From: Locusta migratoria | Lineage: Eukaryota > Arthropoda > Insecta > Orthoptera > Acrididae | Assembly: GCA_026315105.1 (NCBI GenBank) | Contig: CM048750.1 | Location: 164,142,549 to 164,206,548 of the forward strand | Length of the DNA stretch: 64,000 nucleotides | Direction of reading: 5' to 3' | In this document: positions 53,990 through 64,000 of the stretch, one piece after another | Position numbering within the stretch: the first letter of the stretch is position 1 | Layout of the letters: each line of letters starts with the position of its first letter | The notes under the pieces: model-generated | What the model was told of the DNA's origin: nothing | The model's input: the letters and a program-made list of their open reading frames with translations, nothing else | Databases searched by the model: none | Position numbers and translations under genes: made by a program

Positions 53990-54560
53990 GCACGCAAAGT
54001 CTCATTGAGCGAGAATCCCCGTCGCGGCGACAGGACGTTAGGCCCTTCTTCACCTAATACTACATTTTAGTTCGTGTACGGTAACTTCGTCAGTGAGACA
54101 TTAATAAGTTCATGAAATGTATGTTTTGGTCGACAAATTTTTCCCCCTGTCGTACCGATGTAGGTGTACGGAGTGCGCGACGCGGGCGTCTTCATATTAT
54201 CTCAACTTTTAAAGCCCTTTTACGCCGCGGGTGCGGTCGTAGCAGCGAGGTTCAGTTTTAATGAAGAGTACAGCCACGCGGCACATAATGGTCCCATTAA
54301 AAATAACGGCCCTTCGCGGCTCACTTGTCGAGGCCGAGGACGGACGCCGCGCGCGAAACCCCCTCCACCGCACACCGGAAACCAGGCCGAGTTTGTAGTG
54401 CAAAAAAAGCCTCTTGTCCGGCTACCCGGCGTGCGTCGAGAGACACGAATTACTGTCAATTTATGCACCGGACTCTGTGGGCGCAACCCATTTGAGCTTC
54501 AATTGGCCTTGCTCATTTGACCGTTCTGTTATTGCTAGAACGACTGATCACAAGCTCCTA
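53990..54560. other. CpG-rich, apparently non-repetitive patch
   Basis: High CpG density (GTGCGCGACGCGGGCGTC; GGACGCCGCGCGCGAAAC) in DNA with no LINE, SINE or TIR signature. Frames are open up to 118 codons (54164-54520) but match nothing I know. CpG island, decayed LTR or regulatory DNA are all possible. Confidence 0.35.
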
Positions 54561-54697
54561 TTTCAGTGTTTGGACATTATTTATACAACTTTCGTGAATG
54601 CACTGAAGTGATTCAATTCAAATTGTTAATAGAAAAACGGAAATAGTTAAAATTATAAACTTGTTATATACAACAAATGTAGACAGTGATACTTCTA

Positions 54698-55035
54698 GAA
54701 ACTTCCTGGCAAACTAAAATTGTTTGCCGGAACCGGGATTAGAACCTGGGACCTTTGCCTATCACGGGCAAGCGCTCTACCGACTGAGCTATCCCGACTA
54801 CGATGCCGCCTCAAAACTTCCGCCAGTACCTCGCCTCCTACTTTCCAAACTGGCGAGGTACTGGCGGAGGTAAAGTTGTGAAGCGGCATAGCAATCGTGT
54901 CGGGATAGCTCAGTCTGTTGAGCGCTTGCCCGCGAAAGGCAAACGTCTCAGGTTCGAGTCCCGGTTCCAGCACACAATTTTAATTTGCCAGGAAGTTTCC
55001 TATCAGCGCACACTCCGCTGCAGAGTGAAAGTTTC
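54698..55035. mobile_element. Head-to-head pair of tRNA-derived SINEs
   Basis: Minus copy 54698-54840 (box B GGTTCTAATCCCGG, box A TAGCTCAGTCGGTAGAGCG) and plus copy 54850-55035 (box A TAGCTCAGTCTGTTGAGCG, box B GGTTCGAGTCCCGG). They meet in the hairpin CCAGTACCTCGCC ... GGCGAGGTACTGG at 54829-54865. Tails CAGGAAGTTTC and GCAGAGTGAAAGTTTCATTC are typical of the family. Confidence 0.85.
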
Positions 55036-55094
55036 ATTCTGGAAACATCCCTTAGGCCATGACTAAGCCATGTCTCCACCATATCCTTTCTTCC

Positions 55095-55320
55095 AGGAGT
55101 GCTAGTCTTGCATGTTTCGCAGGAGAGCTTCTGTGAAGTATGGAAAGTAGGAGGCGAGGTACCGGCGGAAGTAAAGTTGCCACGCGGCATCGTGAGTCGT
55201 GTCGGGATAGCGAAAGGCAAAGGTCCCAGGTTCGAGTCCAGGTCCCTACACACAATTTTAATCTGCCAGGAAGTTTCATATCAGCGCACACTCTGCTGCA
55301 GACTGAAAGTTTCATTCTAG
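55095..55320 (+). mobile_element. tRNA-derived SINE, deleted box A region
   Basis: GGCGAGGTACCGGCGGAAGT leads into GTCGTGTCGGGATAGCGAAA, where box A and most of the anticodon arm are lost by a short deletion, then box B GGTTCGAGTCCAGG and the common tail. In tandem with the plus copy at 54850-55035. Confidence 0.8.
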
Positions 55321-55334
55321 TGATACTTCTTTTC

Positions 55335-55732
55335 TAAAGGGTCAGAATTTCCGATGGTCCGCAGCTATAAATGTTAATTATACTAATATAAATTCGTAAT
55401 TTGCGAGAATTTCCGATTTTTAGTTGTTATTCTTCAGTTGTCTATGCTTTTTGCAACACATGAAGATTTGTGCCGGACCGCGACTCGAACTCGGGTGTCC
55501 CGCTTATCGCGAGCGGTCGCCTTAACCACTTGGCCACCCGGACACGCTCTCCGGCCAGACCCAATCTTCCATATATTGCACTTGCCTACTCCCGGCACAA
55601 ATTTTCATGTGTTGCAAAAAGCATAGACCAACTAAAGAATAACAGCTAAAAGTCGGATATTCCAGCAAATTGCGAATTAATATTTGTACAATTAACATTT
55701 ATAGCGGCGGACCATCGGCAATTCTGTTCCTC
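55335..55732. mobile_element. 398 bp foldback enclosing a tRNA-like SINE head
   Basis: Arms 55335-55476 and 55591-55732 are inverted (GATGGTCCGC.GCTATAAATG; TGCTTTTTGCAACACATGAA). The loop 55477-55590 holds a minus-strand tRNA-like sequence: box A TGGCCAAGTGGTTAAGG, box B GAGTTCGAGTCGC, acceptor GTGTCCGGG. No TSD identified. Confidence 0.65.
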
Positions 55733-55859
55733 CAGAACAGAAGTATTATTGTATACATGAGAGCCTAGGCTGGCTAAAGATGGTGCGAATATGCCTCTCC
55801 CCGTCGCGGGAATCACGCTAAATGCGTGCGAGCACCAGGGGAAGTAGGCAAGTGTAACA

Positions 55860-56060
55860 TACGGAAGCTTGGGTCTGGCCGGGGAGCGTGTCCGGGTGGC
55901 CGAGTGGTTAAGGCGACCGCTCGCTATAAGCGGGAGCCCCGGGTTCGAGTCCCGGTCCGGCATAAATTTTCATTTTTTGCAAAAAGCATAGACCAACAAA
56001 GAATAACAGCTAAAAGTCGGAAATTCTCACAAATTGCGTATTAATATTTGTATAAATGTA
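55860..56060 (+). mobile_element. tRNA-Ser/Leu-like SINE copy, plus strand
   Basis: GTGTCCGGGTGGCCGAGTGG carries box A, GGGTTCGAGTCCCGG is box B, followed by CATAAATTTTCATTTTTTGC and AACAGCTAAAAGTCGG as in the foldback arms at 55591-55680. Same family, opposite strand to the head inside the foldback. Confidence 0.75.
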
Positions 56061-56655
56061 AACAGAGTGTTCGTGAAGAGAATCAATAACCAGCCACTTG
56101 ATTCTTTAAAAAATAGTTTTAATAAAAGTCCTTATTTCATAAACGACTTACTGAATAGGTGTTTTTAATAAAACGTTCTACCACTTGAAACATTATTTGT
56201 TGATTTTATCCACGACATATGTGGAAATAAGTATTGAATTTGTCAGCCTAGAAATGAAAGCTCCTTAAAAACAAAGAAATTGTCAGAAATTCTGAGCGAT
56301 GACCATGTTTCCCGGTCACTCAGTGAGCGAAGTGGCGCACTGTTTATCATACAGAAATCGCAGCCGAAAGGACGCCTGTTCAAATTTGTCTCCAACCATC
56401 AAGATTTACCTTTTCCCCAAATCTCTCCAGAAAAATCTGGGTTGTTTCCTTTGAAAGGGCACATACAATTTCCTTCCATTCTTAGCCGTAAGAATACTTT
56501 AAACCATAATCTTCCTTGCTACCTATTCTTTAGTGGTTTCGTATACAAAACTTTCTTTTCGAATTCGTGTGAGGAGGGAGGTACAATTATCTGAGTGGGT
56601 CGAAATACTTGCAAGAAATCAGTAGGGATGCAATCTTTCACAACTGTTGTTCATC
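56061..56655. other. No recognised gene
   Basis: Plus frame 56280-56594 is open for 104 codons but shows no known motif. Confidence 0.4.
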
Positions 56656-56659
56656 ATTT

Positions 56660-56765
56660 GGTGTTTGTTGTTGTTGTCATGATCTTTAGTCCGGAGACTG
56701 ATTTCTTGCAGCTTTACACCCTACTCTATCCTGATGAAACTTCTACATCTCCTCATAAGTTTATT
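56660..56765 (-). mobile_element. RTE-like LINE 3' terminus, ~100 bp
   Basis: GTTGTTGTTGTCATGATCTT and AGTCCGGAGACTGATTTC are the reverse of the family's 3' end with (CAA)n tail. Strongly 5'-truncated. Confidence 0.75.
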
Positions 56766-56769
56766 TTTT

Positions 56770-57540
56770 TATATTTTTATGGTACTTGAAAGTGAGAGAT
56801 CTATCCACGATCTAGGTATTTTGGATGTACACTATGTTCAAGTTGAACACCGTCAGACGAGGTATTAAATTTATAGTCAGCCATTCTATTATTGAGATGG
56901 AAACAAGCTACTTCCGTTTTGTTTGGGTTTGGCTTTAGTTTCCACATTGCGAAGTAATTCGTGAGGACAGCTAGGTCAGATGTTAAGGTAGTTTCCGTCA
57001 CATGGATGTTGCTGTGTTGTAACGCTATGGCAATATCATCGGCATAAATGAATTTTCTAGATTGCGTAGATGGAACATCAGCGATGTAAACATCGAACAG
57101 AATGGTAGCAAGAACCGAACCCTGAGGGAGGCCATCGTGAAGCTGTCTAAACCCACTTGCCGCGGTAGAGTAGCCGAACGGTCTAAGGCGCCTCGCTGCG
57201 GGACGCTCGATTGCTCGCCGTCGGAGGTTCGACTCCTCCCTAGGGCATGGGTGTGTGTGTTTGTCCTTAGTTATTTACCTTAGTATAAGTAGTTTGTAAG
57301 CTACGGACTGATGCCCACCAACATTTTTTCTAAACCCTCTTTCCGTGTTTCCGAGATAGATCTTGATCAGACGATCACTTAGCATTGAGTTCAGAAGTCG
57401 CAATAAAATATGACAAGGAATGAGATTATAAAGCTTTACTAGGAGGCCCTTCTTCCAGACGGTATCATAAGCTGCTGAGAGATCCAGAAAAGCAAAGGAA
57501 CTTTTCGTAACCAGCTAGGACCTGATCATAGCAATTACGG
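56770..57540 (-). pseudogene. Jockey-like LINE RT fragment, split by a SINE
   Basis: Minus order: FAFLDLSAAYDTVWKKGLLV (motif A, catalytic D), NSMLSDRLIKIYLGNTERGF, SINE, then LHDGLPQGSVLATILFDVYI-like motif B (RVRFLL in shifted frame), KFIYADDIAIALQHSNIHVT (motif C), LAVLTNYFAMWKLKPNPNKT followed by EVACFHLNNRMADYKFN and HPKYLDRG. 5' and 3' ends missing. Frame is fairly open around motif C, so decay is moderate. Confidence 0.82.
57155..57328 (+). mobile_element. SINE with 9 bp TSD inside LINE
   Basis: Head GCGGTAGAGTAGCCGAACGG, CGATTGCTCGCCGTCGG insert, box B GGAGGTTCGACTCCTCC, shortened 3' body. TCTAAACCC at 57146-57154 and 57329-57337 is the TSD. Same subfamily as 30926-31128. Confidence 0.88.
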
Positions 57541-58229
57541 CCTAGTTCAACAAGTGAAACTATGCGAATCGCCCATCCAGCAATATTATCGAGGCGGACA
57601 GAGCAAATGCAGATGTATTGAACGAACTAAAAATTGCTTCATACTGACATTTACAACTACCAAAAGAACTGGGGCAAATATCTACGAGACTTCGCTGACG
57701 TTCTTCATCCAAATCTACATCCATACATCGCAAGCGGTTTGTGGAGGAAAGTATTTCATTTACCATACTCCTTTTCTCCTCCTATTGCAGTACGTATAGT
57801 TCTCTCGAGAAACTATTGCCGGTATGACTCCATGTGCGTTCTAATCTAATTTTACCCATGCGGTCTTTCCACGGCATATACGTAGGAGGAAACCATGGTT
57901 GACTCCTCGTAGGTTCTTGGAAAGTTGATAGGGGCACGTACCGTGATGCAGAAGGTCTCTCCTGTATTATCTCGCCCTTACTAAATGAGCCTGTAACAAA
58001 ACGAGCTGCTCTCTTTAGGCTCTTTTCTGTGACTTCTATCAACCTTGTCTGGCAAGCATTCCTCAAGTATCAGTATAACTCAAGCATCCTTTGTTGACGA
58101 AAGAATTTCACTCTGTTTGCCTCACCCATGATTAATTTTATATGATCGTTGCATTTCAAATCTCTGCTTATGGCTGTTGCCAGATATTTTATGTAGGTTG
58201 CTGCTTACGTGTTGTGCTGTAGAGTGATT

Positions 58230-59121
58230 ATACGAGAGTTGGAAATTAAATAGTGGCAACACTGGTGTGAAGACTGTGCAGTGGGATCTATTATCGTCTG
58301 ATAGCACACGTTGTTGACTAACCTACCTTACCTCCAAGCAAATGGACTTGCGCGACCCACGTCACCGGCTTGCGTGCAATCAAGGAAAACACAGTAACTC
58401 GTGAGCGAGCGGTCTAACGTAACGGCGTCACTATGTTTAGGAAACAGGAACAACTGAGTTGAATCAAGATTGAATGTGCCAGAGGTCGTACAGCACGACA
58501 GTGTCATCAAGGCGTGCAAGGATCGGCATTGCCGTTCAGAACAGTGGCACGTTGGGTAAAAGCCTTCAACAAAGGTCGGCAAATTGTGGAACACATGCAT
58601 CGGACAGGTCGTCGTAGCGTTTATGAAGAAGAATTGCATACCTTTGCAGCTTTAGTGGACAGTGATCGACGCCAGATAATTCATGAGCTCGCTCACGAAA
58701 CCGGATTAGCACATACGACTGGCATGCGACAAATTGCATCACGATTGGTTACGCATGAATTGACAGAAAAGCGACGAGGTTAGCGAAAGAAGCGGCAATA
58801 CGTTCTGCGTACACACCCATCATTTATCACGACAATGCGCGTACGCATACAACGTAACCAGTGGCTGCTCTTATCAGTTTATGGGACTGGGAAGTACTGT
58901 TCCAACTACCATACTTTCTGTACTTAAGTCCTTGTGACTTTGATTTGATTCCGAAGATGAAGGAACCATTTCGGGGTTTTGCTTCAGAACTGTCTCAGAA
59001 AATCGACATTCTACACAACGTTGGTGACTACTGTGTAGGACAGTAATAAGGGTAAACATGTTACGCTTTTGTATCGCTTGTGAATAAATAGTTGTCACTA
59101 TTTAAGTTCCAACCCTCGTAT
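58230..59121 (+). mobile_element. mariner element with 31 bp TIRs and TA TSD
   Basis: ATACGAGAGTTGGAAATTAA...GTGGCAAC (58230-58260) is inverted at 59091-59121, with 28 of 31 positions matching. TA duplicates at both ends. 892 bp is shorter than an intact mariner (about 1.2-1.3 kb), implying an internal deletion. It splits the LINE at 57706-60150 and so is younger than it. Confidence 0.88.
58434..59046 (+). pseudogene. mariner transposase, internally deleted
   Basis: Starts MFRKQEQLS, then FRTVARWVKAFNKGRQIVEH (HTH), LVDSDRRQIIHELAHETGLA, LVTHELTEKRRG stop at 58783. After the deletion FITTMRVRIQRNQWLLL (normally HHDNARPH...) and YFLYLSPCDFDLIPKMKEPF (last D block, normally YSPDMSPCDFDLIPKLKEPL). 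The region with the first catalytic D is deleted. Inactive. Confidence 0.82.
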
Positions 59122-60150
59122 AAAATGGGATTTCTCTTTCTATGTAAATTCAGCACATTTCCGCACCATGCGTCGATATGCTTCACAACCTTTTTCCAGT
59201 GTTGCGACTTCTCTAGATGCCATAGGTCTTCTATGTATACAGTGCGGTAGCACTGCCTGGGGGCAACCCAGAAATCATTTTTACGTCTGTTTATTTCTTT
59301 GAGATGGCTCGCTTCGTTATGTTACCTAGAAACTCTTCAATCCAGTGACATAGAAGGTGTGATATTCCATATGCTAGCATTTTGCTCATCAGGAGTCGAA
59401 GCAGAACCGTATCGAACTCGTTTCGGAGGTCAATAAACACGGCTTCTACCTGACAGCCTTCGTTTCATACTGCCTGTATCTTCTGGTTGAATAGCGTAAG
59501 ATGGGTTACACATGATGGTTGCTATGGGAACCATGTCGCTGTCTACAAAGGAGATTTCGTGGCTCACCTAATTAATGTTATTATACTGGAACATAAAACG
59601 AGATGCAGAATTCTGCTACTGAGCGATGTCTGATCGACGACCCGTGACGAAAACGGTAATGACCTGTGCGTTATTTCCTTCGATACAGTGACATGCAGGG
59701 GGAAGGGGGACGCACACTCCGTGTGAAATCGAGTTGATAGCCCAATAAGTCCAGCGTCGTTTCCCCTGTTAAGCGATTTCAATAATTAATTTTGTATCCT
59801 TTTGATATTTATTTCTTGTCAATTTTATCTCCATTCGATGGCTTAGATGAGGAAATATTCTGCAGTCTTCCTTTTTAAAACAGTGTATAGAAGACATATA
59901 GTTCTTCGGCCTTCTGTGTTCATCCTCTGTTTCAACGTCATTAGAGTCACGGAATGTGTAGACATGTAGTTTTGACGCGTTTACCGATTTGACGTAGAAC
60001 CAAAATTTTGCTAGGTCTTTCTGCCTAGTCTGTACACTGGTATTTGCTTTGGAAGTCATTGAAAGCCTTTTGCATTGCCCCCTTTGCACTAATTTGCCAT
60101 CGTTTGATTTTTGCTTGTCTGCGAGTCTTTGCTATGTTTATGTAGTGACT

Positions 60151-60664
60151 GGAGCACACCGAAATAGGTACAGCACTGATCTCTTTAGTTAGTCCTACAA
60201 GTTGAGGAACAAATATACCTCGTCAAAGTAATATTCTGACGAGACGACATAGAGAAACGAAAGAAAAACTAAATTCCGAACGGCGTTAACAAAACAAAAG
60301 TGTTCTTCCATAACAACACAGTAGCCTCTTAGAAATGCATACGAAAATTAAAGTCCCCTAGGTCTACTTCAGGGATCACAGAGAAATGTTTGAGGTTCAC
60401 CAAAAGAGTGTGGAGATTAATCACGATACCGCCAGTCACGAGAGACCGAGATACGATTCAAGAGGCTCCTGAGGCGTAACAAGAATAGTCTTCGTCCTGA
60501 GGCGTATCCTCTTTTAATTGTCATACGAAGGCGAACTGACGTTACTTGCCGACTCCAGCTAACCCGGTGCGAGAGTGAAGTATTCCGGCGCTCTCTGCTT
60601 GTTTCTGACTACGCTTGCAAAAAGTTGTGCAAGTTACATATATTGTTCTTTAATAAAACAATTC
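60151..60664. other. No recognised gene
   Basis: Unique-looking spacer between two minus-strand LINEs. Confidence 0.4.
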
Positions 60665-62455
60665 TGAATAATGTTGTTGTTATGGCCTTCAGTCCGGAGA
60701 ATGGTTTGACGCAGTTCTCCACCCTGCTCTATTCTGAGAAAGCCTTTTCATCTCCTCATAACAACGGCAACCCACATCCACTAGAATCTGCTTACTATAT
60801 GCGTCTCTTGGTCTCTCTCTGCGACCCCACACACTTCCCTCCAATGCTAAATTTACGATTCCTCGATGTCTAAGAATGTGTCCCACCAAGCGATCCCTTT
60901 ATTTAGTGAAGGTGTGCCAAAAAATTCCTTTTCTCACCAATTCTCTTCAGTACCTCTTCATTAATAATGCGATCTACCCACCTAATCTTCAGCATTCTTC
61001 TGTAGCACCACGTTTCAAAAGCCTCTATTCTCTGCCTCTTCGCACTGTTTATCGTCCATGTTTCACTCCCGTACAAGGCGACACTCCACACAAACGCCTT
61101 CCGAAAAGACTTCCTTACACTTAAATTAATATTCGATGTAAGCAAATTTCTCTTTTTCAAAAATTCTTTTCTTCCCATTGACCTTCTGCATTTTATATCG
61201 TCTCTTCTGTTACCGTCATACGTTATTTTACTACCCAAGTAAGAAAACTCACCAACCACCTTCATTGTTTCGTTACCTAATCTAACTCCTTCAGCATCGC
61301 CTGATTTTCTTAGACTGCATTCCATTATCTTTTTTCTGTTTTTGTTAATGTTCATTTTATACGCTCTCTTCTACAGACTGTCCATTCCATTCAACTGCTA
61401 TTCCAGGTCCTTTGCTGTCTCTGTCTCTGTCATTAGCAAAACGCAATGTTTTTATTTCTTCGCCCTGAACTTTAATCCCTATTCCAAATTACTCCTTCCC
61501 AGCTAATGCTTCCCTTTCATGCCCTTCGAGTCTAATAACTGCGGTCTGCCTTTAGTACAAGTTGTAAATAACTCTCCTTTCCATTTATTTTATCCCTGCT
61601 GACTTTATTGAAAGAGTGTATTCCAATCAACATTGTCAAAAGATTTGTCCAAATCTACAAAAGTTAAAAATGTAGGTTCGCCTATCCTTTATCCATCTTC
61701 TAAGATAAGTCGTAAAGTGAGAATTACCTCCAGGGTTCCTACATTCCTCCTGAATCCAAACTGATCTTCCCCGAGGTCACTTCTACCAGCTTTTCCATTG
61801 TCCTATGGATAATTCGTGTTAAAATTTTGTAACCATGATTTATCAAACTGATGGTTTTGGAGGTTTCACACCTGTCTGCGCCTGATTTCTTTGGAATGAT
61901 GATTATTATTTCTTAAAAGTCTGAGGGTATTTCGCCTGTGTCATACATCTTACACACCAGTTCAAATAGTTTTGTCATGGCTGGTTCTCCAAGAGACTCA
62001 GTAGCTCTGAGGGAAGGTCATCAATTCCCGCGGCCTTGTTCCGACCTAGGTCTTTCAGGGCACTGTCAAATTCATCTATCAGTATAGTATCTCGTATTTC
62101 ATTTTCATCTACTTCCTCTTCCCTTTCTACAACATTGTCTCTAAGTTCATTTCGTTTGTAGAGCTCCTCTATGCACCCTTTCCACCTTTCAGCTTTCCCT
62201 TCTTTGCTGAGACCTGGTTTTCCATCTGAATATTTGATATTGTCCACAAATGTATCTTTTATTTTCCTGTAGGCAGTATCTACTTTTCCCCATCTCATAC
62301 AGTCTTCTACAGATTTGTATTTGGTTTCTAGCCACTCCTGTTTAGCCATTTTGCACTTCCTATCAATCTCATTTCTTAGTCGGCTGTACTCCATTTTGCC
62401 TGTTTCATTTACTGCACTTTTATATTTCTGGTTAATAAGCCGTGTAATTTTTTTT
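60665..62455 (-). pseudogene. RTE-like LINE, minus strand
   Basis: Minus order: MEYSRLRNEIDRKCKMAKQE, LKDLGRNKAAGIDDLPSELL (pre-RT and RT start, 62394-61975), then decayed FGFRRNVGT and LVDLDKSFDNVDW-like motif A. Motif B and C are largely lost by a short deletion near 61440. MECSLRKSGDAEGVRLGNET, KAFVWSVALYGSETWTINSA, IRWVDRIINEEVLKRIGEKR, RHRGIVNLALEGSVWG and ASNHSPD reach the (GTT)n end at 60672. Endonuclease missing (5'-truncated at about 62455). Confidence 0.87.
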
Positions 62456-63684
62456 AAACACTTAACAAAGGAATTGCCAATGTTGGCAATTAGTTTGTTG
62501 AGTATTTAACAAAAAACGCAGCCTAATACTCAGAATTATTTTATTCAAAACGACACCGGCCGTGGAAGCCTATGAACATATAGACATGTTGTTGTTACTG
62601 TTGTCATCCTTGGCGTACTCGGTTGTGGTTATTGCACTTACGTGTGCAGTTTGAAGTACGCCTTCGGCTTAGGCTTCCCGGCTCTCTTACACGTTAAGTG
62701 GATTGCTAACCGAATGCTCTGTCCTGGATCTGGCATAACTCGTAATTGCAGTGTTCTCTTTGTTTTCAATGTTGTTGAATCTCTGTGGAACTTTCTCACC
62801 CCTCATAATTTTACTCGGCACATTCTCTTCTAACGTGTATTGTAGTGCCCTTCGTCCACTGATACACAACACAGTAAGCGCCAGCGGTGACTCCCCCGCG
62901 TTGAGCAGTCAAGAACTAACAGATGTCAATTTTTAGCTTTTGCTAAACACAATGATTTTCCTTCTTTTCGTGACATTTCTATTTACATAAAGCACAATTA
63001 CTTCAGCCAAGTTCACTAATTTATTTATTAATTTTTGATGTTTTTTTACCGGTTTCAATTAGTTACATCATCATCTTCAGAAAAAAAAATTGTACAGCTG
63101 AATTCATTTTGTTGTAACAGCATCATGCTCGCTTATTTCCTCTTATAAGCTGAGTCAAAAAGTTCGGGTCTATTCGACATCAGCAGGTCTAAGACGTCAT
63201 CACTAAACGAAAATTTCCCAGTCTGTATCCGATGTTATAATTTCCATTTAAAACTATGACTAGTAAATCTACAGGGAACATTTTTCAGGTTTACCCTCAG
63301 GTATTTCGCTGCTATTGTGGCTGAGTCAGGTAGTTTATAAAAACATCTAATGACAAAGTTCTAGCTACTCTTAAAACTGGCCTTTACCAAATTTATTTCA
63401 CATTTATAATAGTGCAGTTTCTAACCTTGCAGTTTCTGTAACCTTGGGTAAGAGCACCCATGGTAGAAATTCAGTGACAATAAGAAGGCTGTCTTTTTTA
63501 TATAGTAGTAAAAGCCTTGTCTTTACTAGTTTACTGCAAAGTCACACTAATCTGTACTCAGTTCAATGTGATACAGTTAGAAACCGTTGACAGTACGAAA
63601 TTTCAAAAGATTTTGTTAATGAAGATAATAATGCAAATTTAATTGTCATGCACACAGACGGCAATATTTAAACATATACTGTTT
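62456..63684. other. No recognised gene
   Basis: AT-rich. Apart from the hammerhead-like motif at 63047-63080, nothing is recognised on either strand. Confidence 0.4.
63047..63080 (-). ncRNA. Hammerhead-like core, isolated copy
   Basis: Minus strand: CTGAAGA, T, GATGATGTAACTAATT (weak 3 bp stem II GAU/AUU), GAAA, CCGGTA. Core bases and the ACCGGT palindrome are intact, but stem II is poor. No inverted partner or element ends found nearby. Confidence 0.3.
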
Positions 63685-64000
63685 GCAGAATGAAACATTT
63701 CACTCTGCAGCGGAGTGTGCGCTGATATGAAACTTCCTGGCAGATTAAAATTGTGTGCCGGAACCGGAACTCAAACCTGGGTTCTTTGCCTTTCGCGAGC
63801 AAGCGCACTACCAACTGTGCTATCCCGACACGACTCACGATGCCGCCTCACAACTTTACTTCCGCCAGTACCTCGCCTCCTACTTTCCAAACTTCACAGA
63901 AGTTCTGCGAAACTTGCAAGACTAGCACTACTAGAAGAATGTATATGGTGGAGACATGGCTTAGCCACAGCCTAAGGGATGTTTCCAGAATGAAACATTT
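63685..64000 (-). mobile_element. tRNA-derived SINE, tandem, runs off window
   Basis: Minus copy with box A GGGATAGCACAGTTGGTAG-like, box B GGTTTGAGTTCCGG, body GCCTCCTACTTTCCAAACTT and CTTAGCCACAGCCTAAGGGA. TTTCCAGAATGAAACATTT at the window end repeats the start of the unit at about 63687, a period near 300 bp, so the next unit of a head-to-tail array begins at the edge. Confidence 0.82.

Larger units (their letters stand above)
57706..60150 (-). pseudogene. CR1-like LINE, minus strand, split by a mariner
   Basis: The plus side starts with the 3' tail (CTACATCCATACATC). Minus coding blocks: worn C-terminus 58220-57850 (KRAARFVTGSF-like), mariner insert 58230-59121, then VEAVFIDLRNEFDTVLLRLL-like motif A with MLAYGISHLLCHWIEEFLGN (59330-59470), and, upstream, the linker KDLAKFWFYVKSVNASKLHV (59900-60010). 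Endonuclease missing. Same family as 17270-18290. Confidence 0.75.

Noticed and set aside
54720..55963. Functional tRNA genes
   Set aside because: Box A/B present, but position 33 is G in the anticodon loops, some lack paired arms, and the bodies are SINE sequence in several copies.
1..64000. CRISPR arrays, operons, rRNA
   Set aside because: Eukaryotic repeat-rich DNA; all short regular repeats are microsatellites or TE parts and no rRNA core sequence was recognised.

Overview
The window looks like intergenic or intronic DNA from a large-genome insect. The tRNA-derived SINEs and the LINE tails made of (GTAGAT)n, (CAA)n or (TCTAA)n match, from memory, repeats common in grasshoppers and locusts (Orthoptera, Schistocerca-like). 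That taxonomic call is inference, not a search result. I recognise no host protein-coding exon, no rRNA and no credible functional tRNA. Nearly everything that can be named is a transposable element, usually broken, 5'-truncated or nested.

Layout. 0-10 kb: a C-rich LINE tail, paired tRNA-like SINEs, a LINE whose 3' UTR and RT segment are in opposite orientations (2.1-3.8 kb), a SINE with target-site duplication (TSD), a Helitron 3' end, a decayed mariner with internal microsatellites, a LINE tail, another SINE, a TIR-like repeat with about 330 bp internal periodicity, and a CpG-rich non-repetitive patch. 10.2-16.4 kb: a TA-flanked transposon of the IS630/Tc1/mariner superfamily. It is split by a nearly intact Penelope-like element (PLE) with an open RT plus GIY-YIG reading frame and 1.4 kb inverted arms. 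A SINE and a 689 bp foldback with related termini follow. 16.5-30.3 kb: mariner and Tc1 pseudogenes, LINE fragments, SINEs, two small PLE-like foldbacks (19.8-20.6 and 22.5-23.0 kb), a second copy of the periodic repeat and a TIR element. 30.4-36.4 kb: one RTE-like LINE interrupted by a SINE and by a hAT transposon that itself carries a LINE 3' end. 36.5-45.6 kb: DDE transposase scraps, a decayed two-ORF Tx1/L1-like LINE on the minus strand, and a LINE between inverted arms. 47.3-53.1 kb: a cluster of RTE-like LINE pieces in alternating orientation, one split by a 1.05 kb foldback. 53.1-64 kb: a candidate LTR, a second CpG-rich patch, tRNA-like SINEs in inverted and tandem arrangement, two further LINEs (one split by a SINE, one by a mariner), and another RTE-like copy.

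The only long intact coding region is the PLE protein at 12744-14525. The transcription and mobility machinery here belongs to the elements themselves: pol III A/B boxes in SINEs, TPRT tails and TSDs of LINEs, and TIRs of DNA transposons. The most interesting cross-cutting signal is a hammerhead-ribozyme-like core, CTGANGA, short stem, GAAA, then a self-complementary AGCT/ACGT/ACCGGT step. It recurs in the full-length PLE, in two small foldbacks with the same architecture and at one further site. This suggests a family of short non-autonomous PLE derivatives carrying paired ribozyme-like motifs.
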